Assembly: GCA_946615905.1 (NCBI GenBank) | Contig: CAMOIE010000020.1 | Location: forward strand, 1-58,209 | DNA: 58,209 nucleotides | From: an uncultured Treponema sp. | GTDB taxonomy: Bacteria; Spirochaetota; Spirochaetia; Treponematales; Treponemataceae | Reading direction: 5' to 3' | Translations under genes and position numbers: made by a program | Notes under the pieces: generated by a model | What the model saw: only the letters and a program-made list of their open reading frames with translations | Told to the model about the DNA's origin: nothing | Database searches by the model: none | In this document: positions 15,634 through 24,237 of the stretch, in pieces | Layout: the number at the start of each line of letters is the position of its first letter | Position numbering within the stretch: position 1 is the first letter of the stretch

Positions 15634-15760
15634 ACTGATTAATTTTTGCGGTCAACCTGCTAACAAGGAATCTTTAAGATTCCGCAAAATGCTTTTACAT
15701 TTCAAACGGAATGTAAATAACTTAAACTGAAAAAAGGGAGCTACGGCTCTCTTTTTGTTT
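15634..15760 (+). ncRNA. tracrRNA
   Basis: The anti-repeat ACTGATTAATTTTTGCGGTC and the following AACCTGCTAAC (15634-15664) are complementary to nearly the whole 36-nt CRISPR repeat, with one bulged U and one mismatch in the middle. Three hairpins follow: GGAATC/GATTCC (about 15667-15683), TTTACATT/AATGTAAA (about 15694-15717) and GGGAGC/GCTCTC with loop TACG (15736-15751). T-runs at 15752-15762 complete an intrinsic terminator. The strand is opposite to cas9. This is the trans RNA needed by Cas9 for crRNA binding and, with RNase III, for processing. Confidence 0.88.
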
Positions 15761-15784
15761 TTAAACACATCTTCACCAGTCTCT

Positions 15785-16813
15785 CTAAATCACCGCCTCG
15801 CTCACAATTCTGTTTTTGCCGGTGCGCTTTCCAAAGTATAAAAGTCCGTCCGCAAATTTGACTGCTTCATCAAAAGTTCTTTGTTCGTTTTCCGTTATGC
15901 CGCAGGTAAAAGAGACGCGAAGGTCAGACCAGTTCTCAAATGTCATTGCTCTGACTTCGACAAGGATTCTCTCCATCATCTTTATTCCGCTATCAAGCGG
16001 GCAGTCTGGCAAACAGACAACAAATTCCTCCCCTCCCCATCTTGCGGCAAAGTCTGTGCGTCGGATTCCTTCCTTCAATTTTTCCGCAATTCGGCGCAGG
16101 ACCTCATCACCCGCATCATGACCGAAAGTATCGTTCACACCCTTGAAATTGTCTATGTCAAGCATTGCCACGCAGTATTTTCCGCCCGCGATAAAGTTCG
16201 CGTAGTTCTCAAGCCCCCGCCTGTTTGAAAGCCGTGTGAGAGGGTCTATGTTTGCCAGTTTGTTCACGCGTTCGATGCTTGCCCCGATGTCGTCCTCGAA
16301 TAAAAAGGTCATCATCATAATCATCACGATGATGACAAGGCAGTTAATGCCGTAGATTCCAATGGAAAGAGGCCTTAAAGCGACCCGATATGCCTCGTAT
16401 TTTATAAAACTGTCCGCGCACAAATCACAGAAGCCGAAAAAAAGAAAGCCAAATATCTGGCAGACAAAGCGGAGCTTTTTGCTATGGGGTGTCAGCATGT
16501 AGATTATGACAATCATTGCGAATATGTAATAGTAAAAACCGCAGGCCTTTCCAAGGATAAAAGTCAGTGTTGACGCGAAAATTAATATCTCAAAATAGCT
16601 TGCGATTATAGAAGCCTTTCCAGGCCTTTTACAGACAAGAAGAAGCAGGGCGTAAAAAAGCGCGCTTAGGACACAGATTGGAATTACAGGTGTTATCTTG
16701 TTGATGGCAAAAAAAACAAGCCAAAAAATATGAATGCAAAGACAGCCTCCAAGAAATACCTTGGTCCTGTGCTGCACCCCCAAATCCTTTATATAACACA
16801 AGCGATTGTCCAT
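15785..16813 (-). CDS. Membrane diguanylate cyclase (GGDEF), tandem copy 1
   Basis: A 342-residue protein with about six N-terminal membrane helices (residues 20-175) and a C-terminal GGDEF domain (about 190-340). The active motif is WGGEEF; upstream are DIDNFKGVNDTFGHDAGDEVL and NIDPLTRLSNRRGLE, the usual metal and substrate sites. It should make c-di-GMP. No clear RxxD inhibitory site is seen. It is a close paralogue of the next gene. The ATG at 16813 (MDNRL) lies 6 nt from TATAAT (16820-16825), with TTGGGA 17 bp further up and no Shine-Dalgarno sequence, so a leaderless mRNA is likely. Confidence 0.88.
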   Translation of the reverse strand: MDNRLCYIKDLGVQHRTKVFLGGCLCIHIFWLVFFAINKITPVIPICVLSALFYALLLLVCKRPGKASIIASYFEILIFASTLTFILGKACGFYYYIFAMIVIIYMLTPHSKKLRFVCQIFGFLFFGFCDLCADSFIKYEAYRVALRPLSIGIYGINCLVIIVMIMMMTFLFEDDIGASIERVNKLANIDPLTRLSNRRGLENYANFIAGGKYCVAMLDIDNFKGVNDTFGHDAGDEVLRRIAEKLKEGIRRTDFAARWGGEEFVVCLPDCPLDSGIKMMERILVEVRAMTFENWSDLRVSFTCGITENEQRTFDEAVKFADGLLYFGKRTGKNRIVSEAVI

Positions 16814-16922
16814 AGTCATATTATAACACGGAAATTCTTCTATCCCAAAGGAAAATCCTATTCTCCCCCACTACAAAGGAAGAACTTTTATAAGCGTAAG
16901 ACCAGCCCCGCAAAATTTCGCC

Positions 16923-17951
16923 CTAAATCACAGGCTCCGTCACAATCCTGTTTTTGCCGGAACGTTTTCCATGATACAAAAGACAGTCGGCGCGTTTGAT
17001 TGTCTCGTCAAAAGGCTCCATTTCTTTTTCTGTTATGCCGCAGGTAAAAGAGACGCGCAAGTCGGGCCACTTTTCAAAGGTCAGTGCCCGTGTTGACTCA
17101 AGGATTTTTTCCATTATTTTCATGCCGTTTTCGACCGGACAGTCCGGCAGGCAGACCACGAATTCCTCGCCACCCCATCTTGAGGCAAGGTCAGAGCGGC
17201 GTATTCCTTCCTTTAATTTTTCGGCAATGCGGCAAAGAACCTCATCCCCCGCGTCATGACCAAAAGTGTCATTCACGTTCTTGAAATTGTCTATGTCCAG
17301 CATTGCCACGCAGTATTTTTCCCCGGCGACAAGGCTCACGTAGTTCTCAAGGCCCCGCCTGTTTGAAAGCTTTGTGAGGGGATCCATGTTTGTCAGTTTG
17401 TTCAGGCGTTCGATACTTGCCCCCATGTCAGCCTCAAACAAAAATGTCTCAAGGACAATGATTGCGATTATGACGACGCAGTTGGCATCGAAAATTCCAA
17501 TGACAAAAGGTTTCATGGCGTTTCTGTAGGCTTCGTGCTGCAAAAACTTGTCCGCGTTCAGGTCACAGAATCCGAAGACGATAAAACCCAAGACCTGATA
17601 AAGGTAGCGGCGGTTTTTGCTCTGGGGTGTCATCATATAGATTACGACGACCATCCCGAATATGTAGTAGTGGAAGCCGAATGACCTTCCGAGGATAAAG
17701 GCCATCGAGGACGAAAAAAGTATTATCTCAAAGTAGCTTGCGATTATAGCGCGGTAGGACGGATGCCTGAAGATACGCAGAACCGAGACGTAGAAAATGA
17801 CGCTTAAAATATTTACCGGAATGACCGGCATGATTTTGTTGAGCGCAAAAAAAGTCAGCCAAAAAATATGAATGCAAAGGCAGCTGACCAGAAAAATCTT
17901 GTTTCTGTGCCGTACTCCCAGATCCTTGATGTAAATCAGCCGATTGTCCAT
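16923..17951 (-). CDS. Membrane diguanylate cyclase (GGDEF), tandem copy 2
   Basis: A 342-residue paralogue of the previous gene, collinear over its whole length with the same helix pattern and the motif WGGEEF (DIDNFKNVNDTFGHDAGDEVL upstream). The GGDEF domain is more alike between the copies than the membrane part, suggesting diverged input signals. TATAAT (17960-17965) lies 8 nt before the ATG with TTGGAA 18 bp further up, so each copy has its own promoter and probably a very short or absent leader. Confidence 0.88.
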   Translation of the reverse strand: MDNRLIYIKDLGVRHRNKIFLVSCLCIHIFWLTFFALNKIMPVIPVNILSVIFYVSVLRIFRHPSYRAIIASYFEIILFSSSMAFILGRSFGFHYYIFGMVVVIYMMTPQSKNRRYLYQVLGFIVFGFCDLNADKFLQHEAYRNAMKPFVIGIFDANCVVIIAIIVLETFLFEADMGASIERLNKLTNMDPLTKLSNRRGLENYVSLVAGEKYCVAMLDIDNFKNVNDTFGHDAGDEVLCRIAEKLKEGIRRSDLASRWGGEEFVVCLPDCPVENGMKIMEKILESTRALTFEKWPDLRVSFTCGITEKEMEPFDETIKRADCLLYHGKRSGKNRIVTEPVI

Positions 17952-18057
17952 AAGTAAAAATTATAGCACGAAAATTCTTATATTTCCAAAATAAAATCCA
18001 ATCACCGTCCGGCGAGGAACTTATATGACCGCAAAGGTCTGTCCCGCCAGACTTAGC

Positions 18058-20127
18058 CTACACCTGAAACTGATCCATCTGGCCGCTGATAGACATGATG
18101 GCTCCCTGCATTTGGCTGGAAATGTCAGAAAGCTCCGCCCCTGTCTCATTGATTTTTTTCGCGCCGATTTCCATCTCGTCCATGCTGACTTTCATAGAGC
18201 CGGTAGCGTCCTGCAGTTGGCGAACGTTGGTGAGAATCAGCCTGTTGCCCTCGGTCATCTCGTGGCTCGCGCTTCTGACCTCAACGGTGCTGTCGTTCAT
18301 GGAGTGGAGGGCTTCCGTAATCTGGCGGGAGCCTTCATTCTGCTCGGTCATGGCGGCCTTAATCTGGCGGACAAGCTGGTTGGTCTCAATAATTTTATTA
18401 GACACGCTTGTAAAAGCCGCGCTTGACTGCTGTGATGTCAAAACAACCTCCCCTATCGATGAGTGAATGTTGTTGAGCTGCTCACCGATTGTCCTGGACT
18501 GAACGGTTGAAGTCTCCGAGAGCTTTCTGATTTCATCCGCGACGACCGCAAATCCCTTGCCAGCTTCTCCTGCGTGTGCCGCCTCAATAGCCGCATTCAT
18601 AGCAAGCAGATTCGTCTGGGCAGCGATGTTGGCAATCGCAAGGTTTGCCTCCTGAAGCATTTTTGACTGGGCGTCAATGCTTTCAATCCGCTCGTTCACC
18701 GCCTGCTGCTTTTGGATTCCGTTCTGGGACTGTCTTTCAAGCTCTGCGAATGACGCTGCCATTTTGTCGACCGACTGATTCACAGAGGAAATATTTCCTA
18801 TCATCTGCTCGACTGCCGCACTGGCCTGTGTGACACCGCTTGACTGGGACTCTATCATGTGCTCCAAGGACTCTATGTTGCTGGCGATTTCATTCACTGC
18901 CCCGGCCGTCTCCTGGACGCTTGCAGCCTGAGTGTTTATCTGAGAGTGCATACTGTCTATATTCGTGATAATCTGCGTTATAGACCTGCCCGTGTTTCCT
19001 GTGCTGCGGGTCATCTCATCGCCAGACTCTGAGAGGGTTCCTGTTGACTTTTTGACTTCCGAGACGATTCCCTGCAATTTTCCAATAAATTTATTGATTC
19101 CATCGGCAAGCGGCCTAAAAAGTTTTGCAATCGGACTCAAGCCAATCTCTACTCGCCGGGTCAGGTCTGCGTTCCCAGATGAAAGGTCATCCACGGCGAC
19201 ACGCATTATCGCAATTTGGTCGAGAATTCCAGTAATCAGAACGATGGTAAACGCCGCGTAGAGGAAAACCGCAAGACAGATGAAGAGTGGAGCAAGGGCG
19301 TTTTTCATGAAGGCAGGAAAGTCAAATGGAGTGAAGAGGGCCAAATGCCAGCCAATCAGTTGAATCGGGGAGAGTGCGAATTCACCGACCGCAGAGGAGA
19401 CAAAGTTCTCAGATTCCGGCAGCGCGTCATGACCGTTGAGAGATGGCATTTTGGTAAAAAGCCCGGCCTGCTCCGCCAAAAGAGCCTTGTCCCTTGCACC
19501 TGTTATCACAAGTTCATCGTCATACAGGTACATCTCGACTTTTTTGTCTAGCCCCTCGAACATTGAGTCGATGAAGTCCGTCAGCGGAATGCTGGTGCCC
19601 ACTACACCCACAGGCTTTTTGTCCGCGTCCCTGACAACCGCATTCAGCCAAAGCATGGTCGACTTCAAATTCGCATTGTAGTTGATGTTGAAATTGTATT
19701 CTTCGGTCTCGTAGAGGGTCATCTTGAACCAAGACTCGTTCGGGTCATCCGGGTTTAGAACGTAGCCGAACTCCATGTTTGTCCAGAATTCAAGGTCGGT
19801 GGCTGAAATCCAGAAAATACTCTTGCTCAAAAAGGAGTCTGAGTAGGACTTGAATTCGCGGAGAGCCTGACTGCGTATGGACTGACTCGATGGATTGACC
19901 ATAAAATCAGCCAATGTAGGAGATTTCATCATCTGGCGGACAAGGGTCAGCTGCTCGCTCATGTTGGCATTGAAGCCGAGGGTTTTAAGAACCATGTGTC
20001 TTGACATGTATTCCCTTGACTCATTTCTGAAGGAATTTCGCGAGACTTTAAAAACTATTGCGGCAACAACAAGAAGAGAAGCTACGGCCGCACACAATTG
20101 GACCATGCGTTTCAAACTTTTTGCCAT
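18058..20127 (-). CDS. Methyl-accepting chemotaxis protein
   Basis: A 689-residue receptor. A membrane helix at about 8-28 is followed by a periplasmic Cache-like sensor (about 35-280), a second helix near 280-305, a HAMP region and a long helical signalling domain. The last contains the conserved hairpin tip region [20 protein letters not shown] near residue 545. It would pass ligand signals to CheA/CheW. The ATG at 20127 (MAKSLKRM) has AAGGGGT just upstream, which rules out the longer upstream start. It heads a run of signalling genes with two diguanylate cyclases. Confidence 0.92.
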   Translation of the reverse strand: MAKSLKRMVQLCAAVASLLVVAAIVFKVSRNSFRNESREYMSRHMVLKTLGFNANMSEQLTLVRQMMKSPTLADFMVNPSSQSIRSQALREFKSYSDSFLSKSIFWISATDLEFWTNMEFGYVLNPDDPNESWFKMTLYETEEYNFNINYNANLKSTMLWLNAVVRDADKKPVGVVGTSIPLTDFIDSMFEGLDKKVEMYLYDDELVITGARDKALLAEQAGLFTKMPSLNGHDALPESENFVSSAVGEFALSPIQLIGWHLALFTPFDFPAFMKNALAPLFICLAVFLYAAFTIVLITGILDQIAIMRVAVDDLSSGNADLTRRVEIGLSPIAKLFRPLADGINKFIGKLQGIVSEVKKSTGTLSESGDEMTRSTGNTGRSITQIITNIDSMHSQINTQAASVQETAGAVNEIASNIESLEHMIESQSSGVTQASAAVEQMIGNISSVNQSVDKMAASFAELERQSQNGIQKQQAVNERIESIDAQSKMLQEANLAIANIAAQTNLLAMNAAIEAAHAGEAGKGFAVVADEIRKLSETSTVQSRTIGEQLNNIHSSIGEVVLTSQQSSAAFTSVSNKIIETNQLVRQIKAAMTEQNEGSRQITEALHSMNDSTVEVRSASHEMTEGNRLILTNVRQLQDATGSMKVSMDEMEIGAKKINETGAELSDISSQMQGAIMSISGQMDQFQV

Positions 20128-20182
20128 AAAATACCCCTTAAATTGGGTTAAAATAATTATAAATGATGGTAAGAAAAATAGC

Positions 20183-20201
20183 ATATAACCTTATGTTATA
20201 T
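20183..20201. promoter_or_regulatory. Perfect palindrome between the chemotaxis receptor and gatB
   Basis: ATATAAC, CTTAT, GTTATAT: a 7-bp perfect inverted repeat with a 5-base centre in the divergent intergenic region. It could be an operator or part of a promoter; no similar site was seen elsewhere in the window. Confidence 0.3.
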
Positions 20202-20323
20202 AAAGAATAATGGCAATTTTCTAAAATGTTTCCTACAAGCCGCCAAAGGCAAATCTTTCCCCCAAGCATATAGAAAACTTCCCCGCAATATGCTACACTC
20301 TCCAATGAAAAAAGGAACACACA

Positions 20324-21862
20324 ATGGCAATTGATAAATGGGAAATGGTGATTGGATGCGAAATCCACACCCAGCTTTTGACAAAAACCAAGGCCTTCTG
20401 CGCCTGCGAGAATAAATACGGAGGAATGCCCAACTCACGCGTCTGCCCGGTCTGTCTGGGTCTTCCCGGAGCCATGCCCCGCATCTCCAAAGGTTACGTT
20501 GAACTCGGAGCCGTCGCAGGTCTGGCACTTAACTGCGACATCGCCCGCTTCACAAAATTCGACCGCAAGCACTACTTCTACCCTGACTTGGCAAAGGGCT
20601 ACCAGATTACACAGTACGACATCCCGCTCTGCACGAACGGCTACGTTGATCTGCCCTTTATCCACTACCCCAAGGACGAGCAGCCCGGCGGGGAAAAATG
20701 CCGCGAAAAGAATTTCATCGGTGAGAACTGCATCTCAGACGACAAAAAATACCGCCGCGTCCGCATCGAGCGCATCCATCTGGAGGAGGACGTAGGTAAG
20801 TCCCTCCACTTGCCCGGCGAGCACTCATACATCGACTACAACCGGTCTGGCACCCCGCTGATTGAAATTGTCACAAAGCCTGACATGACTTCTGGGGACG
20901 AGGCGGCCCTCTTCATGCAGACAATTCAGGAAATCCTCCGCTACGTAAAAGTCACCGCCGGAAACCTTGAGGAAGGAAACATGCGCTGTGACGCGAACAT
21001 CAACCTGAACGTCTGGGAGGACGGAAAACTCTGGCACACACCGATTTCCGAAATCAAAAACTTGAACTCCTTCAAGTCAATCCGCGAGGCCTGCGCCTAC
21101 GAGGCAAAACGACAGCTCAAGGAATTCCAAGAAGACCGTCAGGAATTCAACCCCGGCTTTAAAGTCACTATGGGTTGGGACGAGGCAAAGGGCGAGACAG
21201 TCGTACAGCGTACAAAAAATTCATTCGTAGACTACCGCTTTGTCGTGGAGCCTGACATCAAGCCATTCTCCGTGAGCGAGGAATTGATTGACCGCGCACA
21301 TGGAAAAGTCGGAGAACTTCCAGAAGCAAAGAGAACCCGCCTCAAGAAGGACTACGGACTTTCTGACTTTGACGTTGAGACTTTGACTTCAACCCGTGAG
21401 CTGTCACTTTGGTTCGAGGAAGCCGCAAAGGGTGCCAAGGACGTAAAGAAAGTCGCCAACTGGATTTTGGCAGAGCTTCTTGCCGTTTTGAACGAAAAGA
21501 ACATCTCAATCGCTGAGGTCTCAATCACACCCAAGCACATCACGGAGCTTGTAAACGCTATTGCCGACAAAAAAATCACATCCGCGCAGGGAAAGACAGT
21601 CTTTGCGAAAATGCTTGAGTCTGGAAAAATGCCCGCAGCCATCATCAAGGAAGAGGGCATGGAGTCCGTCTCTGACACAGGCGCAATCGAGGCAATCGTT
21701 GACAAAGTTATCGCGGCAAATCCAAAGGCCGTCGCTGACTTCAAGGGCGGAAAAACAAACGTGGTCGGCTGGCTGACAGGTCAGGTCATGAAGGAAAGCC
21801 ACGGAAAGGCAAACCCGAAAGTCGCCTCAGAGCTGATGACAAAAAAACTTGCCGCAATGTAA
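20324..21862 (+). CDS. gatB: Asp-tRNA(Asn)/Glu-tRNA(Gln) amidotransferase subunit B
   Basis: A 512-residue GatB. The N-terminal kinase-like core begins WEMVIGCEIHTQL, includes CPVCLGLPGAMP, RKHYFYPDLAKGYQITQYD and the SYIDYNRSGTPLIEIVT block. The C-terminal helical YqeY-like tail (about 360-510) recognises the tRNA elbow. It converts Glu-tRNA(Gln) to Gln-tRNA(Gln) with GatA and GatC, which are not adjacent. AAAGGAA nine bases upstream supports the start. A tRNA-Gln and gltX are also in this window. Confidence 0.96.
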   Translation: MAIDKWEMVIGCEIHTQLLTKTKAFCACENKYGGMPNSRVCPVCLGLPGAMPRISKGYVELGAVAGLALNCDIARFTKFDRKHYFYPDLAKGYQITQYDIPLCTNGYVDLPFIHYPKDEQPGGEKCREKNFIGENCISDDKKYRRVRIERIHLEEDVGKSLHLPGEHSYIDYNRSGTPLIEIVTKPDMTSGDEAALFMQTIQEILRYVKVTAGNLEEGNMRCDANINLNVWEDGKLWHTPISEIKNLNSFKSIREACAYEAKRQLKEFQEDRQEFNPGFKVTMGWDEAKGETVVQRTKNSFVDYRFVVEPDIKPFSVSEELIDRAHGKVGELPEAKRTRLKKDYGLSDFDVETLTSTRELSLWFEEAAKGAKDVKKVANWILAELLAVLNEKNISIAEVSITPKHITELVNAIADKKITSAQGKTVFAKMLESGKMPAAIIKEEGMESVSDTGAIEAIVDKVIAANPKAVADFKGGKTNVVGWLTGQVMKESHGKANPKVASELMTKKLAAM

Positions 21863-21875
21863 TTTTAGCAAGCAT

Positions 21876-21908
21876 AAAAAAACCGGCCGGCAAATTAATG
21901 CCGACCGG
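21876..21908 (-). terminator. Intrinsic terminator of the lipoprotein genes
   Basis: Arms CCGGCCGGC (21883-21891) and GCCGACCGG (21900-21908) pair with one mismatch. Read on the minus strand, a run of seven T follows (21882-21876). It lies 20 bases after the LPP20-like gene and also sits just after the convergent gatB. Confidence 0.65.
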
Positions 21909-21928
21909 AAAAACAGGCTTAGCTATTA

Positions 21929-22486
21929 TTACTCAGTCTCATCCCCTGTAGAAGCACCTTGCAAGCTTTCTAGAGTAAGGCTGTCCAAGAGGGCGCGCAT
22001 CTTTTTGTCGCTCTGGTTCATGGCTGCAGACTTGAATTTTGAAAGCATTGAGTCAAATGGCATATACATGAGAACTGCCGTCACTCCTCTTTTTGAGTCG
22101 ATGCAGAAATCCTTTTGTACAGCACCGGTGATTACGTTGTTCGTAATTCCAGTAACTTGGTTCTCGAAGGCTTCCGGGTCTTCAACGCTCATAGTCTGAG
22201 TTGCGACAGACTGAAGTCCTGTGGCCATACGCTGAGACAGGTCTTCCCTTGCAGCAAGGCGGGCAGCCTTTTCTGCCATAACAGGATTAGTAAGGGTTGA
22301 CTTTCCGACTCCGTACCAACCGGCCTTTCCGTCACCGTCTGCCAAACCGGCACCATTGTACCAGGCGGGCAGGCCGTCTTTTTCAGCCATGTCTCTTGCA
22401 GAATTTCCAACAGTAGATGTTGAACCGCAACCAACCAGTCCTGCGACCAAAAGTGCAGAACACAAAGCAATTAAAATCTTCTTCAT
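21929..22486 (-). CDS. LPP20-family lipoprotein
   Basis: A 185-residue lipoprotein. The signal peptide MKKILIALCSALLVAGLVGC ends at the lipobox cysteine, residue 20. The mature part has the LPP20-like pattern: LPAWYNG, WYGVGKST, KAARLAAREDLSQRMATGLQS and a C-terminal helix with DSMLSKFKSAAM. Members sit in the outer or inner membrane and have no known enzyme activity. It is the last of three minus-strand lipoprotein genes. Confidence 0.75.
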   Translation of the reverse strand: MKKILIALCSALLVAGLVGCGSTSTVGNSARDMAEKDGLPAWYNGAGLADGDGKAGWYGVGKSTLTNPVMAEKAARLAAREDLSQRMATGLQSVATQTMSVEDPEAFENQVTGITNNVITGAVQKDFCIDSKRGVTAVLMYMPFDSMLSKFKSAAMNQSDKKMRALLDSLTLESLQGASTGDETE

Positions 22487-22510
22487 AGTATTTCCTCCGC
22501 CTAATAGGCA

Positions 22511-23545
22511 TTATTTCATGTTCACATAAATTCCGGCCGCAGCACCACCAATCCAGGTGACAACGGAAACCGGAATAGTTATCACCGTTCCGACCAAGCC
22601 GACTACAGAAGCAGTCGCAGCAGCATCAGCAGTCACGGATCGACCGACAGAAATTGAGTTGTCAAAGGACAGTTTTTCTTCTGAAAGAACCTTGACGTCT
22701 TCCCCTCCATTGGAAAACTCATTCGTCGTCTCACTTGAAATTTTGTGAACGGTTATATGGTTGTTTGTAAAAGGTAGGTGATATTCCGGGTAGGCCTTTA
22801 TTTGATTTGCAGCCCGGTTTTCATCAGCCTTTGCCTTTGCCTTTTTATAGTCAGGCATCATCCAAAATGTTTTTCCACCAGTGACGGTAGAATATCCGCC
22901 GGCAAAATTGATTGCAGCATATCCTACACTCTTGAGCAAGTTCCAAGCGGTAGAGCCAAGAATTACAAAAGGTTTTCCTATAATCGAATAGGCTATGTAG
23001 CTCTTGTTCGGAACACTCTCAACAGTGACTTCCTCGTCCTGAGTTCTCAAAACGATTGAGCCGTTGTCAGCCTCAACCTTTTTTGCCTGAGAAACAGGAG
23101 CCGCAGAAGTCGAAGACGAGCTTTTCATCTGACCGCCACCAGAGAATCCTGGGGAGACATTTCTGTAAGCCTGCTCAAATTTGGCAAGCTCCTCCCCTTT
23201 CACCTTGTTCGATGAACCGAATTCTACAAAGCCCTTCTTGCTGTCAACCTTGAAAGACCTCTCAAGAGACTCCTCTGAGTCTGCCTTGATTTTGACAGTC
23301 TCATTTCCCTTTGAAGATTTTTCAATCTTGACATAGTAGGGGCGGCCTTGAACTTCAGTCGCCTTGAACACCTTCTCGCTGCTTTCTAGCGTGATTTTTT
23401 TGTCCCGCTTGTGGCTATACTGCTCGGTCTCGACAACTCCGTCCTGAATAAGATGGGTATTTACCTTAGAATACTGTCTAACACTGACGCATGAAGTAAG
23501 AGCCATGACCATAAGGCCACAGAATAAATAGCAGGCAGTTTTCAT
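22511..23545 (-). CDS. Hypothetical lipoprotein, 344 residues
   Basis: Signal peptide with lipobox LTSC (Cys near residue 19). The mature protein is rich in Lys, Glu and Ser (RSFKVDSKKGFVEFGSSNKV), with a Ser-rich linker around residues 140-155. A hydrophobic stretch lies near 195-225 and the C-terminus is Gly/Ala/Val-rich and hydrophobic (VVGLVGTVITIPVSVVTWIG), probably a membrane segment. No known family is recognised. The ATG at 23545 is preferred because TAGGAG lies six bases upstream. Confidence 0.6.
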   Translation of the reverse strand: MKTACYLFCGLMVMALTSCVSVRQYSKVNTHLIQDGVVETEQYSHKRDKKITLESSEKVFKATEVQGRPYYVKIEKSSKGNETVKIKADSEESLERSFKVDSKKGFVEFGSSNKVKGEELAKFEQAYRNVSPGFSGGGQMKSSSSTSAAPVSQAKKVEADNGSIVLRTQDEEVTVESVPNKSYIAYSIIGKPFVILGSTAWNLLKSVGYAAINFAGGYSTVTGGKTFWMMPDYKKAKAKADENRAANQIKAYPEYHLPFTNNHITVHKISSETTNEFSNGGEDVKVLSEEKLSFDNSISVGRSVTADAAATASVVGLVGTVITIPVSVVTWIGGAAAGIYVNMK

Positions 23546-23554
23546 AGGCAACTC

Positions 23555-23944
23555 CTATTCTTCAAAAATCTCGGCTTGCAACACTTCACCTGTCAAATCA
23601 AGGACATTCTGAGACTTATAAGAATATCTCTGATAACTGCCAGAAGTATTGACAATCACATAGTCGTACTCACCAGGGTCAGAGATATAGTAGGTGGAAC
23701 CAGTAGCAGTTCTCCAGTAAACGCTGTCTCCGTCAGAAGTGCCGGGGTGAATATAATTATTTAAAATCGTTGTCCAGCTACCGGACGTGCCGATTCTCGC
23801 ATATTGAGTTGTACCCGACTTGTTTCCAAGCCTGAAATCAACCTCATCATCTTCTTTGTCCCAAAATTTCTTGCATGAAGACAAAGTTGCTACAGACAGA
23901 GACAACAGAATCAAAAAAAACAAACGGATAATTTTCTTAGACAT
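23555..23944 (-). CDS. Small hypothetical lipoprotein, 129 residues
   Basis: Signal peptide MSKKIIRLFFLILLSLSVAT with lipobox LSSC at about residue 24. It is followed by a charged DKEDDEVD linker and a Ser/Thr/Tyr/Gly-rich beta-type domain (SGTTQYARIGTSGSWTT, TGSTYYISDPGEYDYVIV). The family is not recognised. AAGGAGG six bases upstream fixes the start and excludes a longer N-terminus. It is first of three lipoprotein genes with short gaps, so they probably form an operon. Confidence 0.6.
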   Translation of the reverse strand: MSKKIIRLFFLILLSLSVATLSSCKKFWDKEDDEVDFRLGNKSGTTQYARIGTSGSWTTILNNYIHPGTSDGDSVYWRTATGSTYYISDPGEYDYVIVNTSGSYQRYSYKSQNVLDLTGEVLQAEIFEE

Positions 23945-24163
23945 AGAATCCTCCTTCAACAGACTCTTTCCACCGGTACAAAAAAAAACAAAAATCAGCC
24001 AAAAAGCCACACAAAAATTATTCAGAGCAGGCCGAATCACTCATCAATAAGTTTATTTTACAACCAGTTTAACGATATTTCAACATAAAAACACTTTTTT
24101 TTTTTACTATTCTCAATTTTATAACTATACGCACAAAAAAATAGGTGAGAGATTACAAGGGAC

Positions 24164-24209
24164 AAAAAAACAGCCCGAAGACTGGGCTTACGTCCAATCT
24201 CCGGGCTGT
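24164..24209 (-). terminator. Intrinsic terminator after the pectin esterase gene
   Basis: ACAGCCCG (24170-24177) pairs perfectly with CGGGCTGT (24202-24209), and the stem extends inward with GGACGT-type partial pairing. On the minus strand a run of seven T follows (24170-24164). It lies about 30 bases past the stop of the esterase gene. Confidence 0.7.
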
Positions 24210-24237
24210 AACTACCTCAAGGCAGTTTTCAATTCAA

